A stretch of 64,000 bases of DNA, taken from JdFR-22 sp964534325. Lineage in GTDB: Archaea > Halobacteriota > Archaeoglobi > Archaeoglobales > Archaeoglobaceae. The stretch spans positions 14,930-78,929 of the forward strand of contig CAZHOR010000013.1 in the NCBI GenBank assembly GCA_964534325.1, written 5' to 3'. The notes under the pieces were generated by a model. That model was not told the origin of the DNA. It searched no databases and saw nothing but the letters and a program-made list of their open reading frames with translations. Made by a program: the position numbers and the translations under genes. This document shows positions 1-7,841 of the stretch, piece after piece (within the stretch, counting starts at the first letter, position 1; every line of letters begins with the position of its first letter).

Positions 1-525
1 CATCTCTGGAGCGCCTGCATTTGCGCTGGCTACCGATTGAGTGAAGATCAGGTAGTTGGGGACGGCAACATAATCATCATCGGGGGTCCTGAGCCTGGTG
101 GAACGGATACCGATGTCGATCACCTCTCCATAATAGTCTCCGATCCTGATCTTGTCTCCGATCTGGTAGGGCTTTTCGAATACGATCACCATGCCTCCCA
201 CTACATCCGCCAGAAAATCCTTGAGGCCAAAGCCTACAGCAGCGCCGAGAAGGCCGGAGAATGCTATCAACTGGGTTGAAGATAAGTGAAGAACTGATGC
301 CAGGACGATATATATTGCGCCACCATAAATTATGAATTTCAGCAAAGGAATGACCATCTTAATGGTTATCCTGTACGGTACCGCCTGCTCTGAGAACTTG
401 GTCAATACGTAGGTTATAAACCTTGTCAGTAGATAGGCAAAGATTATCACCAGAATTGAGTTCAAAACGGTTGCCGGATCGATCTCTTTCAGCAATTCAA
501 ATCCTTCCAGATTATCGTTCGCCAT
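1..525 (-). CDS. MscS-family mechanosensitive ion channel (3' end cut by window)
   Basis: This is a small-conductance mechanosensitive channel acting in the cytoplasmic membrane as an osmotic release valve. The 175 visible residues start at an ATG at 525. They show an N-terminal hydrophobic helix, a second hydrophobic segment, and the pore-helix region with the Gly/Ala-rich pattern GLLGAAVGFGLKD. The start of the beta domain follows (VFEKPYQIGDKIRIGDYYGEV and VPNYLIF). The C-terminal part lies outside the window. The start codon directly abuts the TAG stop of the upstream winged-helix frame (TAGATG), so the two are probably translationally coupled. Family assignment is firm; ion selectivity cannot be told. 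Confidence 0.92.
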   Translation of the reverse strand, partial: MANDNLEGFELLKEIDPATVLNSILVIIFAYLLTRFITYVLTKFSEQAVPYRITIKMVIPLLKFIIYGGAIYIVLASVLHLSSTQLIAFSGLLGAAVGFGLKDFLADVVGGMVIVFEKPYQIGDKIRIGDYYGEVIDIGIRSTRLRTPDDDYVAVPNYLIFTQSVASANAGAPEM

Positions 526-828
526 CTACCACACCAACCTCATTCTCTTCAAAGTATTGACTATAGCTTTTAGCGCTTCAAACTTTACTGTGTATCGTCC
601 ATCTTCTACTTTGATCAATCCTTGTTGCCATAATTTGGATAGAATGTTCTCTATGTTGCCTCCAACGATTTCAGCCAGCTCTTCCTTTTTCAGAGATTCC
701 ATGGACAGGAGAACGTAAAGGGCAAATGCCTCGTCATGTTTTAGCTTTATATCAACGCTGGGCTCCTTGACATAGCTCGGTTTGATCACTGGATAGTTCA
801 GACTCTGTTCCCATATCAGTTTTGCCAC
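526..828 (-). CDS. Winged-helix C-terminal part of a split ATPase gene
   Basis: This is a 100-residue frame with a GTG start and a predicted winged-helix fold. Helical segments run over residues 30-60 (LYVLLSMESLKKEELAEIVG), followed by a wing-like GLIKVEDGRYTV stretch. The frame is open for 28 more codons upstream of the GTG, back to a TAG at 913-915 that ends the ATPase gene in the same reading frame. The two pieces therefore look like one AAA/ORC-like protein of about 340 residues interrupted by a single amber codon. Whether this piece is translated alone from the GTG or through readthrough cannot be told. The stop is followed at once by the mscS start. Confidence 0.6.
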   Translation of the reverse strand: MAKLIWEQSLNYPVIKPSYVKEPSVDIKLKHDEAFALYVLLSMESLKKEELAEIVGGNIENILSKLWQQGLIKVEDGRYTVKFEALKAIVNTLKRMRLVW

Positions 829-912
829 CCCAGGATTACCGTTTGCGGCACGATTAAGTCTATCAAAGATTATGTCCTCGATCTTTCTCTCTTCTTTCTC
901 CCTTGATAAACG

Positions 913-1554
913 CTATTTGAGGTTTCCGAAGTTTATTTTAAAAAAAGGAAAATTCAAAGTCTTCTCCCCTAAATTGACCTGATATGAGAAGAAATCTATC
1001 AACCTCTGAGATTCTTTAGGGGCATCATCCACGAAATCTATACCGTCTTTATATGGGGATAAGATCATTTCTTTGATCTCGCTGGTGGATGCTTTGGAAA
1101 GCATTAATTGAACAGGGAAGTAGCGACCAATATCATATACGCTCAAGAGATAATTCCAGGAGAACAGGTTCCAGGTGGTAATGAACATGGTCTCAGAGGA
1201 AGCCAGTAAGTTAATGAATTGCTCAAGCGCTCTAAACCCCCCGATACTCCGGGTGTAGAGAAAGTGACATTTGTCTATTATCACAATCCCCTTGGATTGA
1301 GGGATGTCCAGCTCATTTATGTCTTTAACAGTTCCTGATAGGGTTATAGTAGTAATCTTGTAGGGAGTAACTATCTTTTCAACCTCTTCCAGCAAAGTGC
1401 TTCTACCGGCTAAGGGCTCAGATATTATGGCCACATCAGGAGATTCCCCTGACTCATAGCCAACAATAGCCTCGTTTATTTTTTCTATGGGGTCTTCAAA
1501 CCTTTTTAGATGCGAGAAAATTTTCTGATCAGATTTCATCTGGCTGGCGTTCAT
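913..1554 (-). CDS. P-loop ATPase-like protein (N-terminal part, ends at in-frame TAG)
   Basis: This 213-residue protein resembles ORC/AAA or STAND-type archaeal ATPases. A degenerate Walker A region (IISEPLAGRSTLL, lacking the GK[S/T] lysine) lies near residue 45. A Walker B-like hydrophobic strand GIVIIDKCHFL lies near residue 95. I placed the start at the ATG at 1554, after a GTGGA-like ribosome site; a TTG 15 bases upstream is also open. After the terminal TAG the same frame continues for 128 codons into a winged-helix domain. An ATPase followed by a winged helix is the normal layout of this family, so the TAG probably truncates a once-longer protein or is read through. Confidence 0.65.
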   Translation of the reverse strand: MNASQMKSDQKIFSHLKRFEDPIEKINEAIVGYESGESPDVAIISEPLAGRSTLLEEVEKIVTPYKITTITLSGTVKDINELDIPQSKGIVIIDKCHFLYTRSIGGFRALEQFINLLASSETMFITTWNLFSWNYLLSVYDIGRYFPVQLMLSKASTSEIKEMILSPYKDGIDFVDDAPKESQRLIDFFSYQVNLGEKTLNFPFFKINFGNLK

Positions 1555-1763
1555 TGTTCCACTACCCAATGAAACATATGCCTAACTAAAATATATTGTT
1601 TTTTATTCAACGAGTAGAGGTATTTTTCCTGCGGAGATGTATAATAAGAGTGACTGCTTCAAACCATTTTGAGTTGGATGTAATTCCCACCAGACACACA
1701 GGCATTGCCGAAGACTATAAAAGCGATGGAAAACGGATAAATAGAGATTAAAATAAACAAAAG

Positions 1764-1811
1764 TTATATATAAACTCTATTAAAAACTAACTATGGCCTG
1801 ATAGTTCGTTT
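1764..1811 (+). promoter_or_regulatory. corA promoter: TATA box and operator-like inverted repeat
   Basis: An archaeal TATA-like box (TTATATATAAA, 1764-1774) is followed by an imperfect inverted repeat. AAACTAACTAT at 1784-1794 pairs with ATAGTTCGTTT at 1801-1811, matching at 10 of 11 positions around a 6-base spacer. The repeat sits about 20-35 bases downstream of the TATA box, where transcription should start. That is a typical place for a repressor operator. The half-site AAACTAACT recurs at the Hsp20 promoter near 48.25 kb. Confidence 0.55.
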
Positions 1812-1830
1812 AATTTTTGAGGGAGTAAAG

Positions 1831-2889
1831 ATGCTCAAAATCATAAAAAGGAGATCCAAAAAAGCAGGTCTCCCTCCTGGGTCTCTAGTCCATGTGGGAG
1901 AGAAAAAAGCCGAAAAAGTAACTATCTCCATCATCGATTACGACGAGAAGCATTTTGAGGAGAGGACAGTAGAGAACGTGGAAGAGTGTTTTCCCTTCAA
2001 GGATTCCCCTACGGTAAGCTGGATAAATATTGTGGGTCTCCATGAGGTCAGCATTATTGATGGAATTGGTAAACAGTTTGGTTTTCATCCCTTAATCCTG
2101 GAAGATATTCTCAATACCGAGCAAAGACCCAAGATAGAGGATTTCAGCGATCATATCTTCATTGTCACCAAGATGCTCTACAGTAAAGAGGATGAGATCG
2201 ATTCAGAGCAGATAAGTATGATCCTGGGTCCCAACTACGTGTTAACTTTTCAGGAAAGGGAAGGAGACGTTTTTGATGCTGTAAGAAAGCGGATCAAGGA
2301 GAGTAAAGGAAAAATAAGAAAATTGGGTAGTGACTATCTGGCCTATGCTCTCATAGATGCTATAGTGGACAACTACTTCCTGGTTCTGGAGAAAATGGGT
2401 GAAACCATTGAAAGTCTGGAAGAAGAGCTGCTGGAAGACCCCACTCCACAAACGCTGAACACTATCCACAACCTAAAGAGAGAGCTGATATTCTTGAGAA
2501 AATCGGTGTGGCCTCTCAGGGAGGTAATAAACACCGTTTACAAAGGAGAGTCAAAATTGATAAGCGACACAACCCAGGTATACCTCAGAGACGTCTATGA
2601 CCACACCATACAGGTAGTGGATACCATAGAGACTTTCAGGGACATGGTTTCGGGAATGCTGGACGTCTATTTATCCAGTGTCAGCAACAGGATGAACGAG
2701 GTGATGAAGGTCCTGACCATAATTGCTACCATCTTCATTCCCCTGACCTTCATAGCAGGAGCTTACGGGATGAACTTTGAGTATATGCCGGAGCTGGGAT
2801 GGAAGTGGTCCTATCCTGCCATATGGACGGTGATGTTGATTATTGGCGTCACCATGTTCATATACTTCCGTAAAAAAAGGTGGCTGTGA
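1831..2889 (+). CDS. corA: CorA-type magnesium/cobalt transporter
   Basis: This is a pentameric membrane channel for Mg2+ (also Co2+ or Ni2+). The 352 residues have the family layout. A long cytoplasmic N-terminal domain is followed by a stalk helix and two C-terminal membrane helices (about residues 291-311 and 325-345). The signature YGMN loop stands at about 312-315, followed by the acidic periplasmic-side loop EYMPE. A basic tail (RKKRW) ends the protein. The start is an ATG preceded by GGGAG. It stands alone on its strand and is preceded by a TATA box and an inverted repeat that could make it metal- or stress-regulated. Confidence 0.95.
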   Translation: MLKIIKRRSKKAGLPPGSLVHVGEKKAEKVTISIIDYDEKHFEERTVENVEECFPFKDSPTVSWINIVGLHEVSIIDGIGKQFGFHPLILEDILNTEQRPKIEDFSDHIFIVTKMLYSKEDEIDSEQISMILGPNYVLTFQEREGDVFDAVRKRIKESKGKIRKLGSDYLAYALIDAIVDNYFLVLEKMGETIESLEEELLEDPTPQTLNTIHNLKRELIFLRKSVWPLREVINTVYKGESKLISDTTQVYLRDVYDHTIQVVDTIETFRDMVSGMLDVYLSSVSNRMNEVMKVLTIIATIFIPLTFIAGAYGMNFEYMPELGWKWSYPAIWTVMLIIGVTMFIYFRKKRWL

Positions 2890-3019
2890 GATTTAAACCC
2901 TGTAAGGTCTAACCAACCAGATTATTGACAATTTATGATCGATTTACCAGGTTGCTAACCAAAGGCTGGACATGAAAACGTAGGAAAAATGTTATTGGCT
3001 GGAAGAATCCAGAATTGGA

Positions 3020-3211
3020 TTATCCTCTCCTCTTTTTCATTATCTCTTCCAGCCTGCCTTCCAGAGGCTCCTCATTAGTATACGAACATCTCAGGTAATG
3101 GTTAACAGCCACAGCTATTGCATCCTTTGTAGCATTTTCCCCCGTCTTCTTCTTCAACTCATTGAGAGACTCCTCTGCAAGAACGGTTTGGGCATGAACA
3201 ATCTTGACCAT
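3020..3211 (-). CDS. DUF5371-like small protein
   Basis: This is a 63-residue protein. The central pattern VHAQTVL, LKKKTGE, TKDAI and AV.HYL.C matches what I recall of DUF5371, a small family found mainly in methanogenic Euryarchaeota with no assigned function. I chose the ATG at 3211, three codons inside a longer frame, because AGGTGAT lies just upstream of it. The layout (short strand, two helices) could suit a ribbon-helix-helix-like DNA-binding fold, but that is inference. It is a monocistronic gene, convergent with corA. Confidence 0.7.
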   Translation of the reverse strand: MVKIVHAQTVLAEESLNELKKKTGENATKDAIAVAVNHYLRCSYTNEEPLEGRLEEIMKKRRG

Positions 3212-3220
3212 TTTTATCAC

Positions 3221-3566
3221 CTACATAAGTATAATGGCTCTTAATTACTTAAATGTCTTTATTTTCACAATGATGTAAGCATGATAATCGCTGGAGTTTG
3301 TTGGGGGAGCACATCAACCACATCATCATGAAGATAAGCGTTGGTTTTATTAAATTTCTCATTATTATTATTCCCTACCTGCTAAGACGATTAATGAATG
3401 TCTTCAAACAGCCGGAAAACCCAAAAAAACGGATATGATTTAAATATGGAACTCATAAAGGCTCAATTCAAAGCCATCACCAATTCAAGCGCATATTCAT
3501 AATTGATACAAAAAAGGATGAATCAAGTCATGAATAGAATAAAAAGTTTAAAAGGAGGTTGGGAGA
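3221..3566. other. Intergenic region upstream of the CheY-like gene
   Basis: This is a 346-base AT-rich spacer between two divergently transcribed genes. A possible TATA element (ATGATTTAAATATG, about 3435-3448) and a strong AAAGGAGG ribosome site just before 3567 serve the response regulator. No RNA gene, repeat or further coding frame could be supported. Confidence 0.4.
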
Positions 3567-3947
3567 ATGTCGGATACCAAGATATTGATTGTGGATGACG
3601 AGCCCGCCATGAGGGAAGTAATAGGGCTCATACTTGACAAATACGAGGTCCTGGAGGCTTCTAATGGTTATGAGGCCTTAGAGATCTGCGAAAGAGAGGA
3701 ACCGGATGTGGTATTGATGGATATCATGATGCCCCGGATGGACGGGATTGAAGCCACCAAGAAGATCCTGAATAAAAATCCCGGTACAAAGATAGTGGCT
3801 ATTACTGCCTACAAATCCCATAAAGGCAAGGAGATGATGGAAGCAGGTGCCCTCGATATACTGGAGAAACCGTTCAGGAGAAAAGAACTGGAAGAGATGG
3901 TGGACAGAGTCGTTGATGGGGAAGCAGTGAGAACAGAGACGGCCTAA
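3567..3947 (+). CDS. CheY-like response regulator receiver protein
   Basis: This is a stand-alone receiver domain of 126 residues with no output domain. The acidic pair D10/D11, phosphoacceptor D52 (in LMDIMMP), conserved T80 and K101 (in EKPF) are all present, so it should accept phosphate from a histidine kinase. The ATG follows a strong AAAGGAGGTTGGGAG ribosome site. No kinase gene is adjacent. The PAS/DUF835 sensor at 20.8 kb lacks a kinase domain, so the partner is elsewhere. It probably signals by protein contact. Confidence 0.93.
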   Translation: MSDTKILIVDDEPAMREVIGLILDKYEVLEASNGYEALEICEREEPDVVLMDIMMPRMDGIEATKKILNKNPGTKIVAITAYKSHKGKEMMEAGALDILEKPFRRKELEEMVDRVVDGEAVRTETA

Positions 3948-4173
3948 ATAACAAGTCAACTGTATCACAACTTCAATTACCATTAATATTGGTAGTGGTA
4001 GTATTACCTTTTTTACTATTTTTAACCTCGTTTTAAATAAGCTTTGAGTGCCAGCAGAAGTGTGAGCAGAAGTTTTTCTGACATGACCGATCATAAGCCG
4101 GTGATCTGATTATCAGCCATTATTTCTATTCCAGACCCAGGTCCGGAAAACTTAAAATCTCGTTGCATAACCT

Positions 4174-4562
4174 ATGCTTGAGATTTTACTAAGCGGTGCA
4201 GGAGTAAGATATCTTGTTACCGACTTTATTGTTCTGCCCGATATTATTCCCGTCTCCAGGCGTTATTTTATTGTAGGTTCTTTGAAGGATTCCTCACTAT
4301 TCAAGGAATGATATTGGGAGCTTATCTCAACGGGTAATCCACTTCGGACTTGATAATCTCTGCAGGTATTGCAACTGCTCTGGCTCTGGGCATATCAAGC
4401 GGCTGGAGAGCATATGAAGCCGAAATGTGGAGCAAAAGACCTTGAAGAATAAGAAGGAGAATCACTGCAGAGAAAAATTGATGGAAGTTTGTGGAGAGAT
4501 CACTTTGGTGGTGGTTACCATTCTTAATCCCAGCCACTTTAACTGAGGACCAAAATTCGTGA
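4174..4562 (+). pseudogene. Decayed VIT/CCC1-like (DUF125) metal transporter
   Basis: The relic begins with an ATG at 4174 and reads VLPDIIPVSRRYFIVGS in one frame. It then shifts by one base near 4282 into EGFLTIQGMILGAYLNG, hits TAA at 4335, and goes on as LIISAGIATALALGISSGW and AYEAE. More in-frame stops follow at about 4437, 4479 and 4560. The order of RRYF, the G-rich first helix and the GISS..AYEAE segment is that of VIT-family vacuolar iron/manganese transporters. Family assignment is by eye. With one frameshift and at least three stops it cannot make a full product. Confidence 0.6.
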
Positions 4563-4568
4563 TAATCT

Positions 4569-6488
4569 CTATTCCTTAATCCTGGAGCCACCGGGCGGTA
4601 AGAAATTCATCACTTCGTCTGGTTTGGCTATACTCTTTACTATGTGCTTCTCTTCTTCCTTGGCCTTTTCCACCAGTCTGGCCGCGATCTCCACCGAGAT
4701 CTCGTTGTGGGGTTTGTCTCCAATGTCGAGCTCCACGATATAGTCACAGTAAGTTTTAACAGCGGATACTGGACCTCCCAGGACTCTTAAGCTCTTTATC
4801 TCCACTCCTATAGCGCATGAAACCGGGACATCCATGAAACTCCTCTTGCCCTCAATGAGAAAGCTGCCTTTAGCCAGATACTCCCCGGATTTGGCACTTC
4901 TTTTGACCTGCTCCGGATTTACATAATACGTAGAGCCGCTGTACTTACCCTCCCTCCACAGTGCAGAGTACGTGGCAGCGAATTGAGCGGTCTCGTATAT
5001 ACTGGTTTCTCCTGCTTCCTGACCGTTCTTCAAGACCGTAGCAGGGGCGCCAGGGCTCTGAGTGTGGAAAAAGAGGTCATTGTTTTCCATGTATTTTGAC
5101 ACGATCTCCGAGTTCATGGGTGCGCTCCTCCCCCCGATGACCAGAAAGTTTTCAGAGGTTATGAACCACCTGAACCTCTCGTACCACTCCCTCTTCCTGA
5201 CAGCTCTCATCGGGCTGTCTGTATAAGTTTTAAATGTTGTATCCTCGCTTTCCATTGTCTTTTTGGTCTTTTCCATTGCCTTGAGCAGTCCATCCAACTT
5301 GGTTTTGACCTTCTTGGATTTCTGGTAGTATTCGTCAGCTATCTGGGGTATGGTCTTGTCGAGAGGGAGCTCCAATTTCATGTCGTCAATGTTCACAGTG
5401 ACCTTGTTCTCTTTGGGATTCACCGATTCTATGATGGAGATCAGACCATTTTCACCCTGTTTTTCCTTGATGGTCTTTTTGATATCGTCCCAAGACATCT
5501 TCTCTCTGGCTTCCCTGAAGGCGTTCATCACCTGCTCTATGGTCTGATAATTCTCGTAAAACGCATCTCCAGCTTTTTTGTAGTATTCTATTTCTCTTTC
5601 AAAATCCTGCTTTGCTTCCTCTTGCTGTTCAAGCCTTTTCTTCAGTCTTTGCATCTCTGCACTTTCTTCCAGCTCAGTTCCGGTCATCTGGCGGGAGTAG
5701 AACTCGTCCAGAGCCTCATTAAACGTGTCGAAATATTCCTTTTCGTATGAGGAGTAGTATTCCAGCTCAAGAGGAAGAACATCCACTTCCTCCCCGTTTT
5801 GAGACACGATCTGAGGGTTAACATCTTCTTCAAAAAGAGGTGAGAAAGTCTCCTTGATCGCTCTTTCCAGACTCTGTATCTCTTCTTCGCTCAGGTAATC
5901 AGCAGGTTTGTGCTTGTTGATCCCTGCCCTCAAACATATTTCCTCTGCGAATAGACCGCCCAGTCCACCTTTGGTAGCCAGCAACCTCACTATTTCGGAG
6001 GTATCAATGATATCCCGTAGATTCTCCAGTATATTACCGGGATTGATCTTTATATCCGGAAAAGTGTATTTCTGATTTGGCCTGAGCCTCTTTAGCGCCA
6101 TTATGATCCTGTAATCCTCATATGCCAGAACTACATTGCCTTTGGAGAAGCACTCCCCGATCAACAGGCTGGTCTTGTCCCCCCTCTCGATCTCTATAAT
6201 AACGATCCTGTCAAAATCGTACTGCCTTATCTTCCTTATTCTTCCTCCCTCCAGATGCTTTCTCAGCAACATGGCAAAACTGGAAGGAAATCTTATCTCC
6301 CTGACATATCTGGTGAGATGCACTCTCTTACCGGCTTCTATCATCAAATCGTGTCTTTCACCAGCGTGAACCTTTATGCGGATCTCGTCACCGGAATGAT
6401 ATATCTTGTTAATTTTTCCGTTGACCAGCTTTTGAAGTTCGTTGATGCATACGTTTATATCTACAGCAGACATTGCGGGAGGGGCCAT
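4569..6488 (-). CDS. rqcH: RqcH/Rqc2 (NFACT) ribosome quality-control factor
   Basis: This factor binds stalled 50S subunits and tRNA to tag nascent chains with a C-terminal tail. The 639 residues follow the NFACT order. An N-terminal NFACT-N domain (VDINVCINELQKLVNGKI onward) is followed by a helical middle, a long coiled coil (about residues 280-420), and a NFACT-R domain with RWFITSENFLVIGGR and NNDLFFHTQ.PGAP. A C-terminal basic segment ends the protein. I chose the ATG at 6488 because AGGTGA lies five bases before it; a GTG three codons upstream overlaps that ribosome site. It is transcribed alone, and its 3' end abuts the transporter relic. Confidence 0.93.
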   Translation of the reverse strand: MAPPAMSAVDINVCINELQKLVNGKINKIYHSGDEIRIKVHAGERHDLMIEAGKRVHLTRYVREIRFPSSFAMLLRKHLEGGRIRKIRQYDFDRIVIIEIERGDKTSLLIGECFSKGNVVLAYEDYRIIMALKRLRPNQKYTFPDIKINPGNILENLRDIIDTSEIVRLLATKGGLGGLFAEEICLRAGINKHKPADYLSEEEIQSLERAIKETFSPLFEEDVNPQIVSQNGEEVDVLPLELEYYSSYEKEYFDTFNEALDEFYSRQMTGTELEESAEMQRLKKRLEQQEEAKQDFEREIEYYKKAGDAFYENYQTIEQVMNAFREAREKMSWDDIKKTIKEKQGENGLISIIESVNPKENKVTVNIDDMKLELPLDKTIPQIADEYYQKSKKVKTKLDGLLKAMEKTKKTMESEDTTFKTYTDSPMRAVRKREWYERFRWFITSENFLVIGGRSAPMNSEIVSKYMENNDLFFHTQSPGAPATVLKNGQEAGETSIYETAQFAATYSALWREGKYSGSTYYVNPEQVKRSAKSGEYLAKGSFLIEGKRSFMDVPVSCAIGVEIKSLRVLGGPVSAVKTYCDYIVELDIGDKPHNEISVEIAARLVEKAKEEEKHIVKSIAKPDEVMNFLPPGGSRIKE

Positions 6489-6692
6489 ACGGTTCACCTG
6501 CTCTTACCAAGTCTTATTAGAGGATTTAAGGAGCTCTTTGTCCTTCTGACACTGTTACATTCAATGAAACCTATTGAGACCATGACATCAAGTTGATAAG
6601 GTGACAATTAAAAGTTGCCATCAACCAGGTGAAAGTAACAAAAGGAAAAAATAAATGAAATACAACGAGCAACATTGTTCGAGGATATTTAA

Positions 6693-6732
6693 TCAGGCTC
6701 AGGCTTCAGGCTTCAGGCTCTGACTTCAGGCT
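6693..6732. repeat. Short direct repeats TCAGGCT at gene 3' end
   Basis: Five copies of TCAGGCT start at 6693, 6699, 6706, 6713 and 6726; four are contiguous or overlapping. They cover the stop codon and first 3' untranslated bases of the KaiC-like gene on the minus strand, where each copy reads AGCCTGA and carries a TGA. This is probably a slippage product; a role in termination is possible but unproven. Confidence 0.7.
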
Positions 6733-7475
6733 ATGTCTTTTGAAGTGTCTATTTGGACTCCCTCGTCTACCTTGAACTTGAAGGTCTCCTTCACGGGCGG
6801 CCTGTTCCTGATCTTTGGTATAGATAGGATGCTTTTTATCTGGGCTCCTACTTCTTCACTGCGGATATTGAATACGACATCACTGATCTCTATCACCATA
6901 TTGATTATTTCGGTGGGGTGAACGCCCTTCATCAAGTACATGTAGAACAGATTTTTGCTTTCTTTGGAGAGCAAGTAGAGCTTGTTCAGCAACCACTCTT
7001 TTAGAGCGAAATCCACGTCCAATTTCATGAAAAAGGATATGGAGTCGAATATCACGTTAAAATCCTCTGATGTATGCAATTCCTTTAACTGATTGTTCAA
7101 GAAACTGAACACTTCTTTCTTTTTCCATTTGCTGTCCACCAGAAATTGTTCGAACTCTGTTTTACCGTAATGAGAAAACACGTCGATGAACTCCACATTC
7201 TCCACCGGGAAGCCCATACTGGAGATGTTCTCCTGTATATACTGGACGGGGCGGAATGTGTTAAAATAATAGGTCTTTCTTTCGGAGGAAAGTTGATACA
7301 AAAATGCTTCGGGCATACTGATGGGGTCAGCATAAATACACACCAGACTGTTTTCAGGTAAACCATCTCCGAACTGTTTATCAAGGAGTTCAATTCCGGT
7401 GGGTCTGGTTCCCACTTTTTTATCTGCTTTATTCATTTTCTCCAGGTGTTTTTGTAATTGAGAGTTCACCATCAT
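6726..7475 (-). CDS. KaiC/RadA-superfamily protein without a functional P-loop
   Basis: This 249-residue protein begins like a KaiC domain (RPTGIELLDKQFGDGLPENSLVCIYADP). The expected GxxGxGKT Walker A is missing, replaced by YADPISMPEAF. A Walker B-like strand (FNVIFDSISFFM) remains near residue 140. The C-terminal IPKIRNRPPVKETFKFKV pattern is shared with archaeal RAD55-type ATPases. I infer a non-hydrolysing partner or regulator of the active KaiC proteins encoded at 13.8 and 23.4 kb. The start is an ATG-ATG pair at 7475/7472. Its stop codon lies in short direct repeats. Confidence 0.75.
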   Translation of the reverse strand: MMVNSQLQKHLEKMNKADKKVGTRPTGIELLDKQFGDGLPENSLVCIYADPISMPEAFLYQLSSERKTYYFNTFRPVQYIQENISSMGFPVENVEFIDVFSHYGKTEFEQFLVDSKWKKKEVFSFLNNQLKELHTSEDFNVIFDSISFFMKLDVDFALKEWLLNKLYLLSKESKNLFYMYLMKGVHPTEIINMVIEISDVVFNIRSEEVGAQIKSILSIPKIRNRPPVKETFKFKVDEGVQIDTSKDIA

Positions 7476-7841
7476 AATGTAACAACCCGTATAATCCTAA
7501 TGACCAATACAAAAAAGGTTTACCCAAAAGTCATTATGAGAAAGCAACCCAATTATTTAATATAATAAGCCAATAAAATAATTATATTGATTATCCCGAT
7601 TCAAGGGAATTTATGCAGATACTTAACCTGAAACAATTTCCATAAACGCTTTGGAACATCTATAACCGAATTTAACTACATTTAGCAATCTTCAAGATTG
7701 TGTTGAGTTTTTATAACCAGTTCAGGGGTTTTTGATGGGGTTTTGGTCAGTTGGAGGTTATTAGGTGACAAGGATGATTTCATAATGAATTGATAGTAAA
7801 CTTAATAATTTCTAATAATCATTATCATAAAGGAAGCAATT
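7476..7841. other. Divergent intergenic region upstream of the TPR gene
   Basis: This is a 366-base spacer between two divergent genes. It is AT-rich at 7550-7600 and 7790-7830, where promoters for both sides may lie, and has a G/T-rich stretch at about 7725-7765. An AAGGAAG ribosome site precedes the ATG at 7842. I see no coding frame or RNA gene. Confidence 0.4.

Noticed and set aside
526..1554. General reassignment of TAG to a sense codon
   Set aside because: Many intact genes here end in TAG at the expected family length (for example thi4, sepF, the cyclohydrolase and the shorter cytochrome gene), so the amber codon is best treated as local.
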